From assembly GCF_019145205.1 (NCBI RefSeq), contig NZ_JAHSTT010000001.1, positions 62,001 to 126,000 on the forward strand: a stretch of 64,000 nucleotides of DNA, written 5' to 3'. Positions 18,827 through 29,094 of this stretch are shown in pieces. The first letter of the stretch is position 1. Every line of letters starts with the position of its first letter. Origin of the DNA: Pseudomonas khavaziana (GTDB taxonomy: Bacteria; Pseudomonadota; Gammaproteobacteria; Pseudomonadales; Pseudomonadaceae). Under the pieces are notes generated by a model. It was not told where the DNA came from, made no database searches, and saw nothing but the letters and a program-made list of their open reading frames with translations. The position numbers and the translations under genes were made by a program.

Positions 18827-20284
18827 ATGAGTGAAGAGATTCTGATCAATATCACGCCGATGGAATCGCGCGTGGCGGTGGTAGAGAACGGTGTTCTGCA
18901 AGAAGTACATGTCGAGCGCACCCAGAAGCGTGGGATCGTCGGTAATATCTATAAAGGCAAGGTGGTACGCGTATTGCCGGGCATGCAGGCGGCTTTCGTC
19001 GATATCGGCCTGGACCGTGCAGCATTCATCCATGCGTCGGAAATTTCCCTGCGTGAAGGCCCTGCGGTGGAAAGCATCAGCGCCCTTGTACACGAAGGTC
19101 AGAGCCTGGTGGTGCAAGTCACCAAGGACCCAATCGGCTCCAAAGGCGCACGTTTGACCACTCAGCTGTCGATCCCGTCGCGCTACCTGGTGTATATGCC
19201 GCGCACCGCGCATGTGGGCATTTCCCTGAAGATCGAAGACGAAGCCGAGCGCGAGCGACTCAAAAAGGTGGTCAGCGATTGCGTCGCCGCTGAGGGCATT
19301 AAGGAAGCGGGCGGTTTTATCCTGCGTACCGCCGCCGAGGGCGCCGGAGCTGATGAAATTCTTATGGATATCCGCTACTTGCGGCGCCTGTGGGACCAGA
19401 TCGACGCCCAGATCAAGACCATCGGCGCTCCCAGCGTGATTTATGAAGATCTCGGCCTGGCACTGCGCACGCTGCGTGACCTGGTCAGCCCGAAGATTGA
19501 GAAAATCCGCATCGACTCGCGGGAAACCTTCCAGCGCACTACGCAATTCGTTGCCGAGCTGATGCCGGAAATTGCCGATCGCCTGGAGCACTACCCCGGC
19601 GAGCGGCCGATCTTCGACCTGTATGGTGTCGAAGACGAAATCCAGAAAGCCCTGGAGCGCAAAGTGCCACTTAAGTCCGGCGGCTACCTGGTGGTGGACC
19701 CGGCCGAGGCCATGACCACCATCGACGTCAACACCGGCGCATTCGTAGGCCATCGCAACCTCGAAGAGACCATCTTCAAGACCAATCTCGAAGCCGCCAC
19801 GGCTATCGCTCGCCAGCTGCGCCTGCGCAACCTCGGCGGCATCATCATCATCGACTTCATCGACATGGAAGATGAAGAGCACCGCCGCCAGGTGCTGCGT
19901 ACCCTCGAGAAGCAGTTGGAGCGCGATCACGCCAAGACCAACATCATCGGCATCACCGAGCTGGGCCTGGTGCAGATGACCCGCAAGCGCACCCGAGAAA
20001 GTCTGGAGCAGGTGCTGTGCGAGCCATGCAGCAGTTGCCAGGGCCGGGGTAAATTGAAGACGCCGGAAACCGTTTGCTACGAGATTTTCCGCGAAATCCT
20101 GCGCGAAGCACGCGCCTACCAGGCCGAAGGTTATAGAGTACTTGCCAATCAGAAAGTGGTCGATCGCCTGCTGGACGAAGAGTCCGGCAACGTCGCCGAG
20201 CTGGAAAGTTTTATCGGTCGCACGATTCGCTTCCAGGTTGAAACCATGTATTCCCAGGAACAATACGACGTGGTGCTGCTCTGA
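18827..20284 (+). CDS. rng: Ribonuclease G
   Basis: RNase G (CafA) is a single-strand-specific endoribonuclease that matures the 5' end of 16S rRNA and decays some mRNAs. The 485-residue protein starts MSEEILINITPMESRVAVVENGVLQEVHVER. It has the S1 domain (GNIYKGKVVRVLPGMQAAFVDIGLDRAAFIHAS), the 5'-sensor, and the DNase I-like catalytic part with DVNTGAFVGHRN and IIIIDFIDMEDEEHR, whose Asp residues bind Mg2+. The zinc-link Cys pair is CEPCSSC. It lacks the RNase E C-terminal scaffold, which separates it from Rne. The 78-base gap to yhdP contains a small 7-bp hairpin (20312-20331). Confidence 0.97.
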   Translation: MSEEILINITPMESRVAVVENGVLQEVHVERTQKRGIVGNIYKGKVVRVLPGMQAAFVDIGLDRAAFIHASEISLREGPAVESISALVHEGQSLVVQVTKDPIGSKGARLTTQLSIPSRYLVYMPRTAHVGISLKIEDEAERERLKKVVSDCVAAEGIKEAGGFILRTAAEGAGADEILMDIRYLRRLWDQIDAQIKTIGAPSVIYEDLGLALRTLRDLVSPKIEKIRIDSRETFQRTTQFVAELMPEIADRLEHYPGERPIFDLYGVEDEIQKALERKVPLKSGGYLVVDPAEAMTTIDVNTGAFVGHRNLEETIFKTNLEAATAIARQLRLRNLGGIIIIDFIDMEDEEHRRQVLRTLEKQLERDHAKTNIIGITELGLVQMTRKRTRESLEQVLCEPCSSCQGRGKLKTPETVCYEIFREILREARAYQAEGYRVLANQKVVDRLLDEESGNVAELESFIGRTIRFQVETMYSQEQYDVVLL

Positions 20285-20362
20285 TCCCCAATTGCGTGCC
20301 TTATCCGAGACCGGCAGACCTTGATCTGCCGTCCGCCAACTGTTTTTTGAGGGTCGCCTGAC

Positions 20363-23300
20363 ATGGAGCGTCTGATACGCTTTTTTGCCGCTTTGACCCG
20401 CTGGGGCCTGGGCTTGTGCGCGTTGCTGCTGGTATTGGCGGCGGTGTACGTGAGCCTGGGACGTGAATTGACCCCTCTGGTGGCTGAATATCGCGCCGAA
20501 ATCGAAGCCAAGGCCCAGGCTGCCGTGGAGACGCCTTTGCATATCGGCAGCCTTGAAGGCCGCTGGAGCGGGTTTGCCCCGGTATTGCTGGCCCACGACG
20601 TCATGGTCGGCGAGGGCAGCAGTGCCTTGCGCCTGGACCAGGTGGAAGTGGTGCCGGATATGTGGGCCAGCCTGGTGGCGCGCCAGGTGCGTATCGCCCA
20701 CCTGGGAGTCAGTGGTCTGCAACTGAACGTCAGGGAAGACAAGGATGGGCGTTGGTCGCTGCAAGGCTTGCCGGTGCAGGACGACCAGCCGCTGGATCCG
20801 CAACAGTTGCTGACGCGCATGCAAATGGTCAAGCGCGTCTCCGTGCTCGACAGCCAGGTCACCTTGCAACCCTTTAACCAGACGCCGGTGACCGTGACGT
20901 ACGTGGGCTTGAGCCTGCACACCGGCACGAGCCACCAGCGCCTGGATGCACGCCTGACCCTGCCCGACGGCCAACCTCTGGCCGTCAGCCTGCGTAGCCG
21001 CATCCGCGCAAGCCAATGGAAAGACGCTGAGGTCGACGCCTACCTGAGCCTGCCGCAAAGTGACTGGGCCAAGTGGATACCCGCCAAACTGACCCAGCAA
21101 TGGAAACTCACCCAGTTCGAGGCCGGTGGCGAGTTTTGGCTCAGTTGGGCCAAAGGCACCGTGCAAAGCGCTGCGGTGCGCCTCAATTCCCCGCAAGTTA
21201 AGGGCAGCTACGCCGACCGCAAGCCCGTGCACCTGGAAAACCTGGCGCTGACCGCCTACCTGCAACGCAGCGACAGCGGCCTCAAGGTGCTGTTTGATTC
21301 ACTGGCGATGAATATCGGTGAGACTCGCTGGGAGTCGCGCCTGCAATTACAGCAGAGCCTGGCGACCGATAAGGCTCAGGAAGTGTGGAACCTGCAGGCC
21401 GATCGTCTCGACCTGACACCCATCACGCCACTGCTCAACGCCTTGGCGCCGTTGCCGGAAGGCTTTGCCAAGACCGTCGAGCACTTGAAGGCCACGGGCC
21501 TGCTGCGCAATGTGCTGGTGGACTTCAGGCCCCAGGACACCACCGACCAGAAAGTCAGTTTTGCCGCCAACCTTGAGCGTGTCGGCTTCGACGCGTATTT
21601 CGGCGCGCCGGCTGCGCGCAATGTGTCCGGCAGCATCAGTGGCGACCTGGGCCATGGCGAGCTGCGCATGGACAGCAAGGACTTTTCCCTGCACCTGGAC
21701 CCGATCTTCGCCAAGCCCTGGCAGTACATCCAGGCCAATGCACGTCTGACCTGGAAACTGGATAAACAGGGTTTCACCTTGATTGCCCCGTATATCAAGG
21801 TGCTGGGGGAGGAGGGCAAGGTTGCTGCAGACTTCCTGATCCGCCTGCACTTCGACCATAGCCAGGAAGACTACATGGACCTGCGGGTCGGCCTGGTCGA
21901 TGGTGATGGCCGTTTTACGCCCAAGTATTTGCCGGCGGTATTGAGTCCGGCGTTGGATGAATGGCTGCGCACTGCGATTCTCAAGGGCGCGGTGGATCAG
22001 GGGTTCTTCCAGTACCAGGGGTCGTTGAGCCACAACGCATTACCGGCGTCGCGCAATATCAGCCTGTTCTTCAAGGTTCATGATGCCGAGCTGGCCTTCC
22101 AGCCGGGTTGGCCCCATGTGAATAAGGTCAACGGTGAAGTGTTCGTCGAGGAAAGCGGTGTGCGCATCCTGGCAAGCAAGGGCCAATTGCTCGATACCCA
22201 AGTCAAGGACGTCTACGTCAACATTCCCCACGCGCCGGCCGGCCAGGACAGCCATCTGCTGCTAACCGGCGGTTTCTCCGGCGGCTTGGGCGATGGCCTG
22301 AAAATCCTCCAAGAGGCGCCCATCGGCACCGCGTCCACGTTCGCTGGCTGGAAAGGCGAGGGCGGCCTGCAGGGCAGCCTGGATCTGGACGTGCCTCTGA
22401 CCAAGGGCACCGAACCCAAGATCTTGGTGGACTTCAAGACCGACAAGGCACGCCTGCAATTGGCCGAGCCACCCCTGGACCTGACCCAGCTCAAGGGCAG
22501 TTTCCGTTTTGACAGCGCCAAGGGCCTCAGCGGGCAGAACATTTCGGCCCAGGCCTTTGACCGACCGATCACTGCGCAGATTTTTGCCGAAGGCAAGCCG
22601 GGCGATATCAGCACCCGCGTGACCGCCAACGGCCAGATGACGGTCAAGCGCCTCACGGATTGGTTGAACGTCAGCCAGCCACTGCCGGTGTCCGGGGATA
22701 TTCCGTACCAGTTACAAGTCATCCTGGACGGCGCAGACAGCCAGTTGATGGTCAACTCCAATCTCAAGGGCGTCGCCGTGGACTTGCCGGCACCGTTCGG
22801 CATGCCGGCCAGCCAGGGGCGCGACAGCACCTTCCGCATGACCTTGCAGGGGGCTGAGCGTCGTTACTGGTTTGATTACGGCGAGCTGGCAAACTTCACC
22901 TTTGCTGCGCCGCCGGACAAATTCAATGATGGCCGCGGCGAATTGTTCCTTGGCGATGGCGATGCAGTGCTGCCGGGCGCGAAGGGCCTGCGCATTCGTG
23001 GTGTGTTGTCGGAACTGGATATCGAACCGTGGAAAAAACTCGTAGACCGCTACGCGGGGAATGACCCGGGCGGCAATGCCAAGCAGCTGCTCAGTGGCGC
23101 CGATTTCAAAGTGGGCAAGCTGACGGGGTTCGGCACCCAGTTTGACAAGGTCAGCTTGCAGCTTGATCGCAAACCCGCTGCCTGGGGCCTGCGGTTCGAT
23201 AGCCAGCAGGCCAAGGGCACTGTGAATCTGCCGGACGCCAAGGGGGCGCCGATTGCGGTCAATCTCAACTATGTAAAATTGCCAGCAGTGGACCCGACGG

Positions 23301-24178
23301 TACAGGCGGACGAAAATGCGCCCGATCCGCTGGCCGATATCGACCCCAAGAGCATTCCGGCACTGGATATCGCCATCGACCAGCTCTACCAGGGCCCGGA
23401 TCTGGTGGGTGCGTGGTCATTGAGGATCCGTCCGACCGCCAAAGGCATGGCTTTCAATAACCTCGACCTGGGCCTCAAGGGCATGCAGCTCAAGGGTGCC
23501 GGCGGCTGGGAAGGGGCGCCGGGCGCCAGCAGCAGTTGGTACAAGGGCCGCCTGGACGGCAAGAACATTGCCGATGTGCTCAAGGGTTGGGGTTTTGCAC
23601 CGACGGTGACCAGCGAAGATTTCCATTTGGACGTGGATGGCCGTTGGCCGGGTTCGCCGGCCTGGGTTGGGCCCAAGCGCTTCTCCGGCAGCCTGGATGC
23701 GGCATTCCGTAAAGGCCAGTTCGTCGAAGTGGAGGGTGGGGCGCAGGCGTTGCGGGTGTTTGGCCTGCTCAACTTCAATTCCATTGGCCGGCGTTTGCGT
23801 CTGGACTTTTCCGACCTGCTTGGCAAGGGCTTGAGTTACGACCGGGTCAAGGGCTTGCTGGCCGCCAGTAATGGCGTGTTCGTGACCCGTGAGCCCATCA
23901 CCATGACCGGGCCCTCTACCAATCTGGAGCTCAACGGTACCCTGGACCTGGTGGCTGATCGCGTCGACGCCAAGTTGCTGGTGACCTTGCCGGTGACCAA
24001 CAACCTGCCTATCGCGGCGCTGATTGTCGGTGCACCCGCTATTGGCGGCGCGTTGTTCCTGATCGACAAACTGATCGGTGAACGGGTTTCGCGCTTTGCC
24101 AGTGTGCAATACAAGGTACAAGGCCCCTGGAAGGATCCGAAAATCACTTTCGACAAGCCATTTGAAAAGCCAAACTGA
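20363..24178 (+). CDS. yhdP: YhdP, large AsmA-like envelope phospholipid transport protein
   Basis: A 1271-residue protein of the YhdP (TIGR02099, AsmA-like) family. In E. coli, YhdP together with TamB and YdbH spans the periplasm and carries phospholipids to the outer membrane. One N-terminal transmembrane helix (ALTRWGLGLCALLLVLAAVYVSLGREL) is followed by a very long beta-rich periplasmic region built of chorein-like repeats. The C-terminal family segment has LLVTLPVTNNLPIAALIVGAPAIGGALFLIDKLIGERVSRFASVQYKVQGPWKDPKI. Length is usual for the family. It lies between rng and the nitrilase-like gene as elsewhere in Pseudomonas. Confidence 0.93.
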   Translation: MERLIRFFAALTRWGLGLCALLLVLAAVYVSLGRELTPLVAEYRAEIEAKAQAAVETPLHIGSLEGRWSGFAPVLLAHDVMVGEGSSALRLDQVEVVPDMWASLVARQVRIAHLGVSGLQLNVREDKDGRWSLQGLPVQDDQPLDPQQLLTRMQMVKRVSVLDSQVTLQPFNQTPVTVTYVGLSLHTGTSHQRLDARLTLPDGQPLAVSLRSRIRASQWKDAEVDAYLSLPQSDWAKWIPAKLTQQWKLTQFEAGGEFWLSWAKGTVQSAAVRLNSPQVKGSYADRKPVHLENLALTAYLQRSDSGLKVLFDSLAMNIGETRWESRLQLQQSLATDKAQEVWNLQADRLDLTPITPLLNALAPLPEGFAKTVEHLKATGLLRNVLVDFRPQDTTDQKVSFAANLERVGFDAYFGAPAARNVSGSISGDLGHGELRMDSKDFSLHLDPIFAKPWQYIQANARLTWKLDKQGFTLIAPYIKVLGEEGKVAADFLIRLHFDHSQEDYMDLRVGLVDGDGRFTPKYLPAVLSPALDEWLRTAILKGAVDQGFFQYQGSLSHNALPASRNISLFFKVHDAELAFQPGWPHVNKVNGEVFVEESGVRILASKGQLLDTQVKDVYVNIPHAPAGQDSHLLLTGGFSGGLGDGLKILQEAPIGTASTFAGWKGEGGLQGSLDLDVPLTKGTEPKILVDFKTDKARLQLAEPPLDLTQLKGSFRFDSAKGLSGQNISAQAFDRPITAQIFAEGKPGDISTRVTANGQMTVKRLTDWLNVSQPLPVSGDIPYQLQVILDGADSQLMVNSNLKGVAVDLPAPFGMPASQGRDSTFRMTLQGAERRYWFDYGELANFTFAAPPDKFNDGRGELFLGDGDAVLPGAKGLRIRGVLSELDIEPWKKLVDRYAGNDPGGNAKQLLSGADFKVGKLTGFGTQFDKVSLQLDRKPAAWGLRFDSQQAKGTVNLPDAKGAPIAVNLNYVKLPAVDPTVQADENAPDPLADIDPKSIPALDIAIDQLYQGPDLVGAWSLRIRPTAKGMAFNNLDLGLKGMQLKGAGGWEGAPGASSSWYKGRLDGKNIADVLKGWGFAPTVTSEDFHLDVDGRWPGSPAWVGPKRFSGSLDAAFRKGQFVEVEGGAQALRVFGLLNFNSIGRRLRLDFSDLLGKGLSYDRVKGLLAASNGVFVTREPITMTGPSTNLELNGTLDLVADRVDAKLLVTLPVTNNLPIAALIVGAPAIGGALFLIDKLIGERVSRFASVQYKVQGPWKDPKITFDKPFEKPN

Positions 24179-24226
24179 GAGCCTGTGGAGTAGCATGGCC
24201 CCATGCCCTGTATGGAGTGTCGGCCC

Positions 24227-25075
24227 ATGTCTTTTGCGGTAATCCAAATGGTCAGCCAGAGTGACGTGCTGGCTAATCTCACCCAGGCGCGCCGCCTGCT
24301 GGAGCAAGCGGCGGCGGGTGGAGCGAAACTCGCGGTACTGCCGGAAAATTTCGCTGCGATGGGGCGCCGTGACGTGGCCGAGATCGGTCGCGCCGAGGCA
24401 CTGGGTGAAGGCCCGATCCTGCCATGGTTGAAACAGGCTGCCCGCGACCTCACCTTATGGATAGTGGCCGGCACATTGCCGTTGCCGCCCAAGGACCAAC
24501 CCCACGCCAAGTCCAATGCTTGCTCGCTGCTGATCGATGATCAGGGTGAAATGGTCGCCCGTTACGACAAGCTGCACCTGTTTGATGTGGACGTCGCGGA
24601 CGCCCGTGGTCGTTATCGTGAATCTGACGACTATGCTTTCGGAAGCAATGTGGTGGTGGCGGATACGCCAGTGGGGCGTTTGGGGCTGACAGTGTGCTAC
24701 GACTTGCGCTTCCCCGAGCTGTACAGCGAATTACGCGCGGCGGGGGCTGAATTGATTACCGCGCCCTCGGCCTTTACGGCGGTAACCGGGGCTGCCCATT
24801 GGGATGTGCTGATTCGGGCGCGGGCCATCGAAACCCAGTGCTACCTGCTGGCGGCCGCTCAAGGTGGCGTGCACCCAGGCCCGCGGGAAACCCATGGTCA
24901 CGCGGCGATTGTCGACCCTTGGGGGCGGGTGCTGAGTCAACAGGATCAAGGCGAGGCGGTGTTGCTGGCCGAACGCGATAGCAGTGAACAGGCGTCGATA
25001 AGGGCGCGCATGCCGGTGGTCAGCCATCGGCGCTTTTTCTCGCAGGGCGCGCAGCGGCCTGCTTCAGAACGATGA
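24227..25075 (+). CDS. Carbon-nitrogen hydrolase (Nit1/YbeM-like, possible deaminated-glutathione amidase)
   Basis: A 282-residue nitrilase-superfamily enzyme with the complete triad: Glu in [12 protein letters not shown] (about residue 41), Lys in [13 protein letters not shown] (about residue 111) and Cys in [14 protein letters not shown] (about residue 151). This branch is related to Nit1/NIT enzymes that hydrolyse deaminated glutathione, a metabolite-repair role; that specificity is inferred from similarity. ATG 24227 (GGAG nine bases upstream) gives [15 protein letters not shown] start 24 bases earlier is possible. tldD starts 17 bases downstream. Confidence 0.88.
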   Translation: MSFAVIQMVSQSDVLANLTQARRLLEQAAAGGAKLAVLPENFAAMGRRDVAEIGRAEALGEGPILPWLKQAARDLTLWIVAGTLPLPPKDQPHAKSNACSLLIDDQGEMVARYDKLHLFDVDVADARGRYRESDDYAFGSNVVVADTPVGRLGLTVCYDLRFPELYSELRAAGAELITAPSAFTAVTGAAHWDVLIRARAIETQCYLLAAAQGGVHPGPRETHGHAAIVDPWGRVLSQQDQGEAVLLAERDSSEQASIRARMPVVSHRRFFSQGAQRPASER

Positions 25076-25091
25076 ATTTAAGGCCAAACCT

Positions 25092-26534
25092 ATGAGCGAG
25101 TTGTTGTCCTCAGTCAGTGAACACCTCCTGGCACCCGGTGGCGTGACCATCGAAAGTCTGCAAACCGTGCTGGGCGATCTCGCCGGGCCGGGCGTCGATG
25201 CGGCCGACCTGTATTTCCAGGGGCAGATTTCCGAATCCTGGTCGCTGGAAGACGGCATCGTCAAGGAAGGCAGTTTCAACCTTGACCAGGGCGTCGGTGT
25301 GCGTGCGCAATCCGGTGAAAAAACCGGCTTTGCCTACAGTAATGCGATCACCCTGGAAGCCCTGGGCTTGGCGGCGCGTGCGGCACGTTCGATTTCCCGG
25401 GCCGGCCAGAACGGTACGGTGCAGGCGTTCAGCACCCAGGACGTGGCGCAGTTGTACGCGCCGGATAACCCGTTGGAAGTGATCAGCCGTGCCGAAAAGG
25501 TCGATTTGCTCAAACGTGTCGACGCGGCCACCCGCGCGCTGGACCCACGTATCCAGCAAGTGACCGTGAGCATGGCTGGCGTGTGGGAGCGCATCCTCGT
25601 CGCCTCCACCGACGGCGGGTTGGCGGCAGATGTGCGGCCGCTGGTGCGTTTCAATGTGAGTGTGATCGTCGAGCAGAACGGTCGCCGCGAGCGTGGTGGC
25701 CATGGTGGGGGCGGGCGCACCGACTACCGTTACTTCCTCGCCGACGACCGTGCGATGGGCTATGCCCGTGAGGCGCTGCGCCAGGCCCTGGTCAACCTGG
25801 AAGCGATTCCGGCGCCGGCCGGTACCTTGCCGGTGGTGCTGGGCTCGGGTTGGTCTGGCGTGTTGCTCCACGAAGCCGTGGGCCACGGCCTGGAAGGCGA
25901 CTTCAATCGCAAGGGCAGTTCCGCCTACAGTGGGCGCATGGGCGAAATGGTTGCATCCAAGCTGTGCACCATTGTCGATGACGGCACCCTGGCCGGCCGC
26001 CGGGGTTCGTTGAGCGTCGACGACGAAGGGACACCGACCGAGTGCACTACCCTGATCGAAAACGGCGTACTCAAGGGCTATATGCAAGACAAGCTCAACG
26101 CTCGACTGATGGGCGTAGCGCGCACCGGCAACGGTCGCCGCGAATCCTACGCGCATCTGCCCATGCCGCGCATGACCAATACCTACATGCTTGGCGGCCA
26201 AAGCGATCCGGCGGAAATCATCGCCTCGGTGAAACGAGGCATCTACTGCGCCAACCTCGGCGGTGGCCAGGTGGATATCACCAGCGGCAAGTTTGTGTTC
26301 TCCACCAGCGAGGCGTACTTGATCGAAGACGGCAAGATTACCGCGCCGGTCAAAGGGGCGACGCTCATTGGTAACGGGCCGGAAGCCATGAGCAAGGTGT
26401 CCATGGTCGGTAACGACCTGTCACTGGACAGCGGCGTGGGCACGTGCGGCAAGGATGGGCAGTCAGTGCCGGTAGGCGTAGGCCAGCCAACCCTGAAAAT
26501 TGATGCGATCACCGTGGGTGGCACGGGGTCGTAA
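25092..26534 (+). CDS. tldD: Metalloprotease TldD
   Basis: TldD is the catalytic subunit of the TldD-TldE (PmbA) heterodimeric zinc protease, which processes modified peptides such as microcin B17 and degrades unfolded CcdA. The 480-residue protein carries the zinc motif [22 protein letters not shown] (HExxxH, about residue 260) and the conserved C-terminal [42 protein letters not shown]. Its partner pmbA is only about 670 bases away, separated by darP on the opposite strand. Confidence 0.96.
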   Translation: MSELLSSVSEHLLAPGGVTIESLQTVLGDLAGPGVDAADLYFQGQISESWSLEDGIVKEGSFNLDQGVGVRAQSGEKTGFAYSNAITLEALGLAARAARSISRAGQNGTVQAFSTQDVAQLYAPDNPLEVISRAEKVDLLKRVDAATRALDPRIQQVTVSMAGVWERILVASTDGGLAADVRPLVRFNVSVIVEQNGRRERGGHGGGGRTDYRYFLADDRAMGYAREALRQALVNLEAIPAPAGTLPVVLGSGWSGVLLHEAVGHGLEGDFNRKGSSAYSGRMGEMVASKLCTIVDDGTLAGRRGSLSVDDEGTPTECTTLIENGVLKGYMQDKLNARLMGVARTGNGRRESYAHLPMPRMTNTYMLGGQSDPAEIIASVKRGIYCANLGGGQVDITSGKFVFSTSEAYLIEDGKITAPVKGATLIGNGPEAMSKVSMVGNDLSLDSGVGTCGKDGQSVPVGVGQPTLKIDAITVGGTGS

Positions 26535-26578
26535 GGACGGAGCTTCGGGTGGCGAAGACCGCCACCCGGGGAAGAGGA

Positions 26579-27100
26579 TCAGCGCAGGCCGCGTTGAGTC
26601 TCGTCCAGCTCACGGATGTATTTGAAGATTTTACGGCTGGTGGCCGGCGCTTTGTTATGCGCCAGTTCGTGCTGGGCCTGACGGATCAGAGAGCGCAGTT
26701 GCTGGCGGTCCGCGTCCGGATAGTCCAGCACGAATTTCTCCAGCACGGCGTCATCGCCCGCGATCAGGCGGTCACGCCAACGTTCCAGGTTATGGAAACG
26801 TTCGTTGTACTGGCGAGTGGAGGCATCAGTTTGATCGAGCAAGGCCAGAATGGCGTCAATGTCCTGATCGCGCATCAGTTTGCCAATAAACATGATGTGC
26901 CGTTTACGCGCGATATTCGCGCTGTGCTTGGGCGCATCCGCCAAGGCCCGGCGCATTTCGTCGGTCAGTGGCAGTTTGGCAATCAACTCTTTTTTGAGCG
27001 TTGTGAGGCGCTCGCCAAGGTCAACCAGCGCATGCAGCTCGCGCTTGACCTGGGTTTTGCTTTTCTCCCCATCGAGGGAGTCGTCGTAAGAATCAACCAT
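26579..27100 (-). CDS. darP: Ribosome biogenesis factor DarP (YjgA, DUF615)
   Basis: A 173-residue highly charged helical protein of the YjgA family. DarP binds immature 50S subunits and promotes their maturation. The sequence [54 protein letters not shown] and [16 protein letters not shown] is characteristic. ATG 27100 ([15 protein letters not shown]) is taken; a start five codons earlier has no better ribosome site. The gene stands alone, facing away from pmbA, with 108 bases between the two starts. Confidence 0.93.
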   Translation of the reverse strand: MVDSYDDSLDGEKSKTQVKRELHALVDLGERLTTLKKELIAKLPLTDEMRRALADAPKHSANIARKRHIMFIGKLMRDQDIDAILALLDQTDASTRQYNERFHNLERWRDRLIAGDDAVLEKFVLDYPDADRQQLRSLIRQAQHELAHNKAPATSRKIFKYIRELDETQRGLR

Positions 27101-27208
27101 GGTGGCAGTCCGCAAAGAAACGCCGCCATGATAACCAGTCGGGGGCCGCTTGTCCGGCCCGGTCGCTCGATGGCCTTAACCGAAAGCAGAATTTGAGTGG
27201 AGAAAACC

Positions 27209-28555
27209 ATGAGTGCAGCCCAAAGCGTCGGTCCGCAAGCGTTACCGGCACTGCAGGAACAAGTCGAGCAGATCCTTGCCGAGGCCAAGCGCCAGGGGGC
27301 CAGTGCCTGTGAAGTAGCGGTGTCGCTGGAGCAGGGGTTGTCGACGTCGGTGCGCCAGCGAGAAGTGGAAACTGTCGAGTTCAATCGCGATCAGGGGTTT
27401 GGCATCACCTTGTACGCAGGCCAGCGCAAAGGCTCGGCCAGCACCTCGGCCAGTGGCCCGGAAGCCATTCGCGAGACCGTTGCCGCTGCACTGGCGATTG
27501 CCAGGCACACGTCCGAAGATGAAAGCTCGGGGCTGGCCGACAAGGCGCTGATGGCCAGGGAAGTACAGGATTTCGACCTGTTTCACGCCTGGGACATCAC
27601 CCCCGAGCAAGCCATCGAGCAGGCGCTGGTCTGCGAAGCGGCGGCATTCGATACCGATGCCCGGATCAAGAATGCTGATGGCACTACGCTGAGCACCCAC
27701 CAGGGCTGCCGCGTTTACGGCAACAGCCATGGCTTTATTGGTGGTTACGCTTCGACGCGACATAGCCTCAGCTGCGTGATGATCGCCGAAGCCAACGGCC
27801 AGATGCAGCGTGATTACTGGTACGACGTGAATCGCCAGGGCAATTTGTTGGCGGACCCCGTCAGCATTGGCCAGCGCGCCGCGCAACGTGCCGCCAGCCG
27901 TCTCGGTGCGCGCCCGGTGCCGACGTGCGAAGTGCCGGTGCTATTTTCCGCAGAGCTGGCCGGTGGTTTGTTCGGTAGCTTCCTCGGCGCGATTTCCGGG
28001 GGCAACCTGTATCGCAAGTCTTCGTTCCTTGAAGGCGCCATCGGTCAGAAGCTGTTTCCAGAGTGGCTGACCATCGACGAGCGCCCGCACCTGATGGGAG
28101 CCATGGGCAGTTCGTCGTTTGACGGTGATGGCCTGGCGACCTATGCCAAGCCATTTGTCGAGAAGGGCGAGCTGGTCTCCTATGTACTGGGCACTTATGC
28201 CGGTCGCAAGCTTGGCCTGCCAAGCACCGCGAACTCCGGCGGGGTACATAACCTGTTTGTCACCCATGGTGATGAAGACCAGGCTGCGTTGTTGCGGCGC
28301 ATGGGACGTGGGTTGTTGGTCACCGAATTGATGGGCCACGGCCTGAATATGGTCACCGGTGATTACTCTCGCGGTGCGGCGGGGTTCTGGGTAGAAAATG
28401 GCGAGATTCAGTTCGCCGTCCAGGAAGTGACGATTGCCGGCAATATGCGCGATATGTTCAAGCAGATCGTTGCCGTGGGGAATGATCTGGAGCTGCGCAG
28501 CAATATTCGTACGGGTTCGGTGCTTATCGAGCGGATGACTGTCGCAGGCAGCTAA
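27209..28555 (+). CDS. pmbA: Metalloprotease subunit PmbA (TldE)
   Basis: TldE/PmbA is the non-catalytic partner of TldD. The 448-residue protein shares the fold (VETVEFNRDQGFGITLYAGQRKGSASTSASGPEAIRETVAAALAIA; FSAELAGGLFGSFLGAISGGNLYRKSSFL) but at the position of the TldD zinc motif has FSAELAGGLFGS with no HExxxH. It still ends VGNDLELRSNIRTGSVLIERMTVAGS. ATG 27209 follows GTGGAGAAAACC; an in-frame GTG at 27197 is possible but less likely. A terminator hairpin follows. Confidence 0.96.
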   Translation: MSAAQSVGPQALPALQEQVEQILAEAKRQGASACEVAVSLEQGLSTSVRQREVETVEFNRDQGFGITLYAGQRKGSASTSASGPEAIRETVAAALAIARHTSEDESSGLADKALMAREVQDFDLFHAWDITPEQAIEQALVCEAAAFDTDARIKNADGTTLSTHQGCRVYGNSHGFIGGYASTRHSLSCVMIAEANGQMQRDYWYDVNRQGNLLADPVSIGQRAAQRAASRLGARPVPTCEVPVLFSAELAGGLFGSFLGAISGGNLYRKSSFLEGAIGQKLFPEWLTIDERPHLMGAMGSSSFDGDGLATYAKPFVEKGELVSYVLGTYAGRKLGLPSTANSGGVHNLFVTHGDEDQAALLRRMGRGLLVTELMGHGLNMVTGDYSRGAAGFWVENGEIQFAVQEVTIAGNMRDMFKQIVAVGNDLELRSNIRTGSVLIERMTVAGS

Positions 28556-28578
28556 CCCCCTCAAACCCTCAATCAAAG

Positions 28579-28606
28579 GCGCGCCATCCGTGGGATGGCG
28601 CGCTTT
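28579..28606 (+). terminator. Terminator hairpin after pmbA
   Basis: GCGCGCCATCC (28579-28589) pairs perfectly with GGATGGCGCGC (28593-28603) across a 3-base loop, followed by TTT. The T tail is short, but the stem is strong and isolates the Fur-controlled operon downstream. Confidence 0.7.
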
Positions 28607-28641
28607 ATGGCTTGGTAACGGGATGATTAATCTCGAGCACT

Positions 28642-28683
28642 TGTTTTGATTCTCAATATCATTTAATAATAAATATCATTACC
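28642..28683 (+). promoter_or_regulatory. Two candidate Fur boxes upstream of fagA-fumC-orfX-sodA
   Basis: Against the 19-base Fur consensus GATAATGATAATCATTATC, 28665-28683 matches at 14 positions. The reverse strand of 28642-28660 matches at 13. The region is strikingly AT-rich for this genome. In P. aeruginosa the orthologous fagA-fumC-orfX-sodA operon is known to be repressed by Fur with iron, which supports the call. fagA starts 16 bases after the second box, so both overlap the expected promoter. Confidence 0.75.
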
Positions 28684-28698
28684 GAATGAGTGTGGATC

Positions 28699-29094
28699 AT
28701 GAGTTCTGTCCTGCATGAGGATCCTTACCTGGAAAGCTGGCGTTGGATGAGTCGCCAGATTCGCTGCGGCCTCGATCCCGATGAACCACGCCTGATCGAG
28801 CATTATCTCAATGAAGGTCGGTACTTGGCGTGTTGCACCGCGACCCATCCCTGGACGATCGCCGAAACCTCGTTTCGTTTGCTGATCGACACCGCCAGTG
28901 ATATTGCGCTGCCCTGGCATTGGCGTTCCATGTGCCTGGACCAGGCATGGCGCCCGCTACGCGACCTGGAAAAACTCTCCCACTGCCCATGCCGACTCAA
29001 GCGCTGGCAGACCTTCGCCTGGCAATTGGCGACCTGCCAATTGCGTCCTTCCATTTCTGTGTCTGACCTTGTGCAAGGATCCTCCGATGAGTAA
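28699..29094 (+). CDS. fagA: Fur-associated gene product FagA (function unknown)
   Basis: A 131-residue protein at the place of fagA, the first gene of the Fur-repressed fumC-sodA operon in Pseudomonas. The sequence is rich in Trp, Cys, His and Arg (DPYLESWRWMSRQIRCGLDP, YLACCTATHPW, LPWHWRSMCLDQAWRPLRDLEKLSHCPCRLKRWQTFAWQLATCQL). It shows no signal peptide, membrane helix or catalytic motif that I recognise. Scattered Cys and His residues would allow metal or cluster binding, but no defined motif shows it. It overlaps fumC by 8 bases. ATG 28699 is preferred over GTG 28690. Confidence 0.8.
   Translation: MSSVLHEDPYLESWRWMSRQIRCGLDPDEPRLIEHYLNEGRYLACCTATHPWTIAETSFRLLIDTASDIALPWHWRSMCLDQAWRPLRDLEKLSHCPCRLKRWQTFAWQLATCQLRPSISVSDLVQGSSDE

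Noticed and set aside
20312..20331. Hairpin CGGCAGA/TCTGCCG between rng and yhdP as a terminator
   Set aside because: The stem is only 7 bp and the T run lies 10 or more bases downstream after unrelated sequence. It is too weak to list as a terminator.
18743..21265. An 840-codon open frame on the minus strand across rng and the start of yhdP
   Set aside because: It is antisense to two well-recognised genes, has no family resemblance or ribosome site, and long antisense frames are usual in high-GC Pseudomonas DNA.
28690..28698. GTG 28690 as start of fagA
   Set aside because: It lies within seven bases of the second Fur-box match and has no better ribosome site than ATG 28699.
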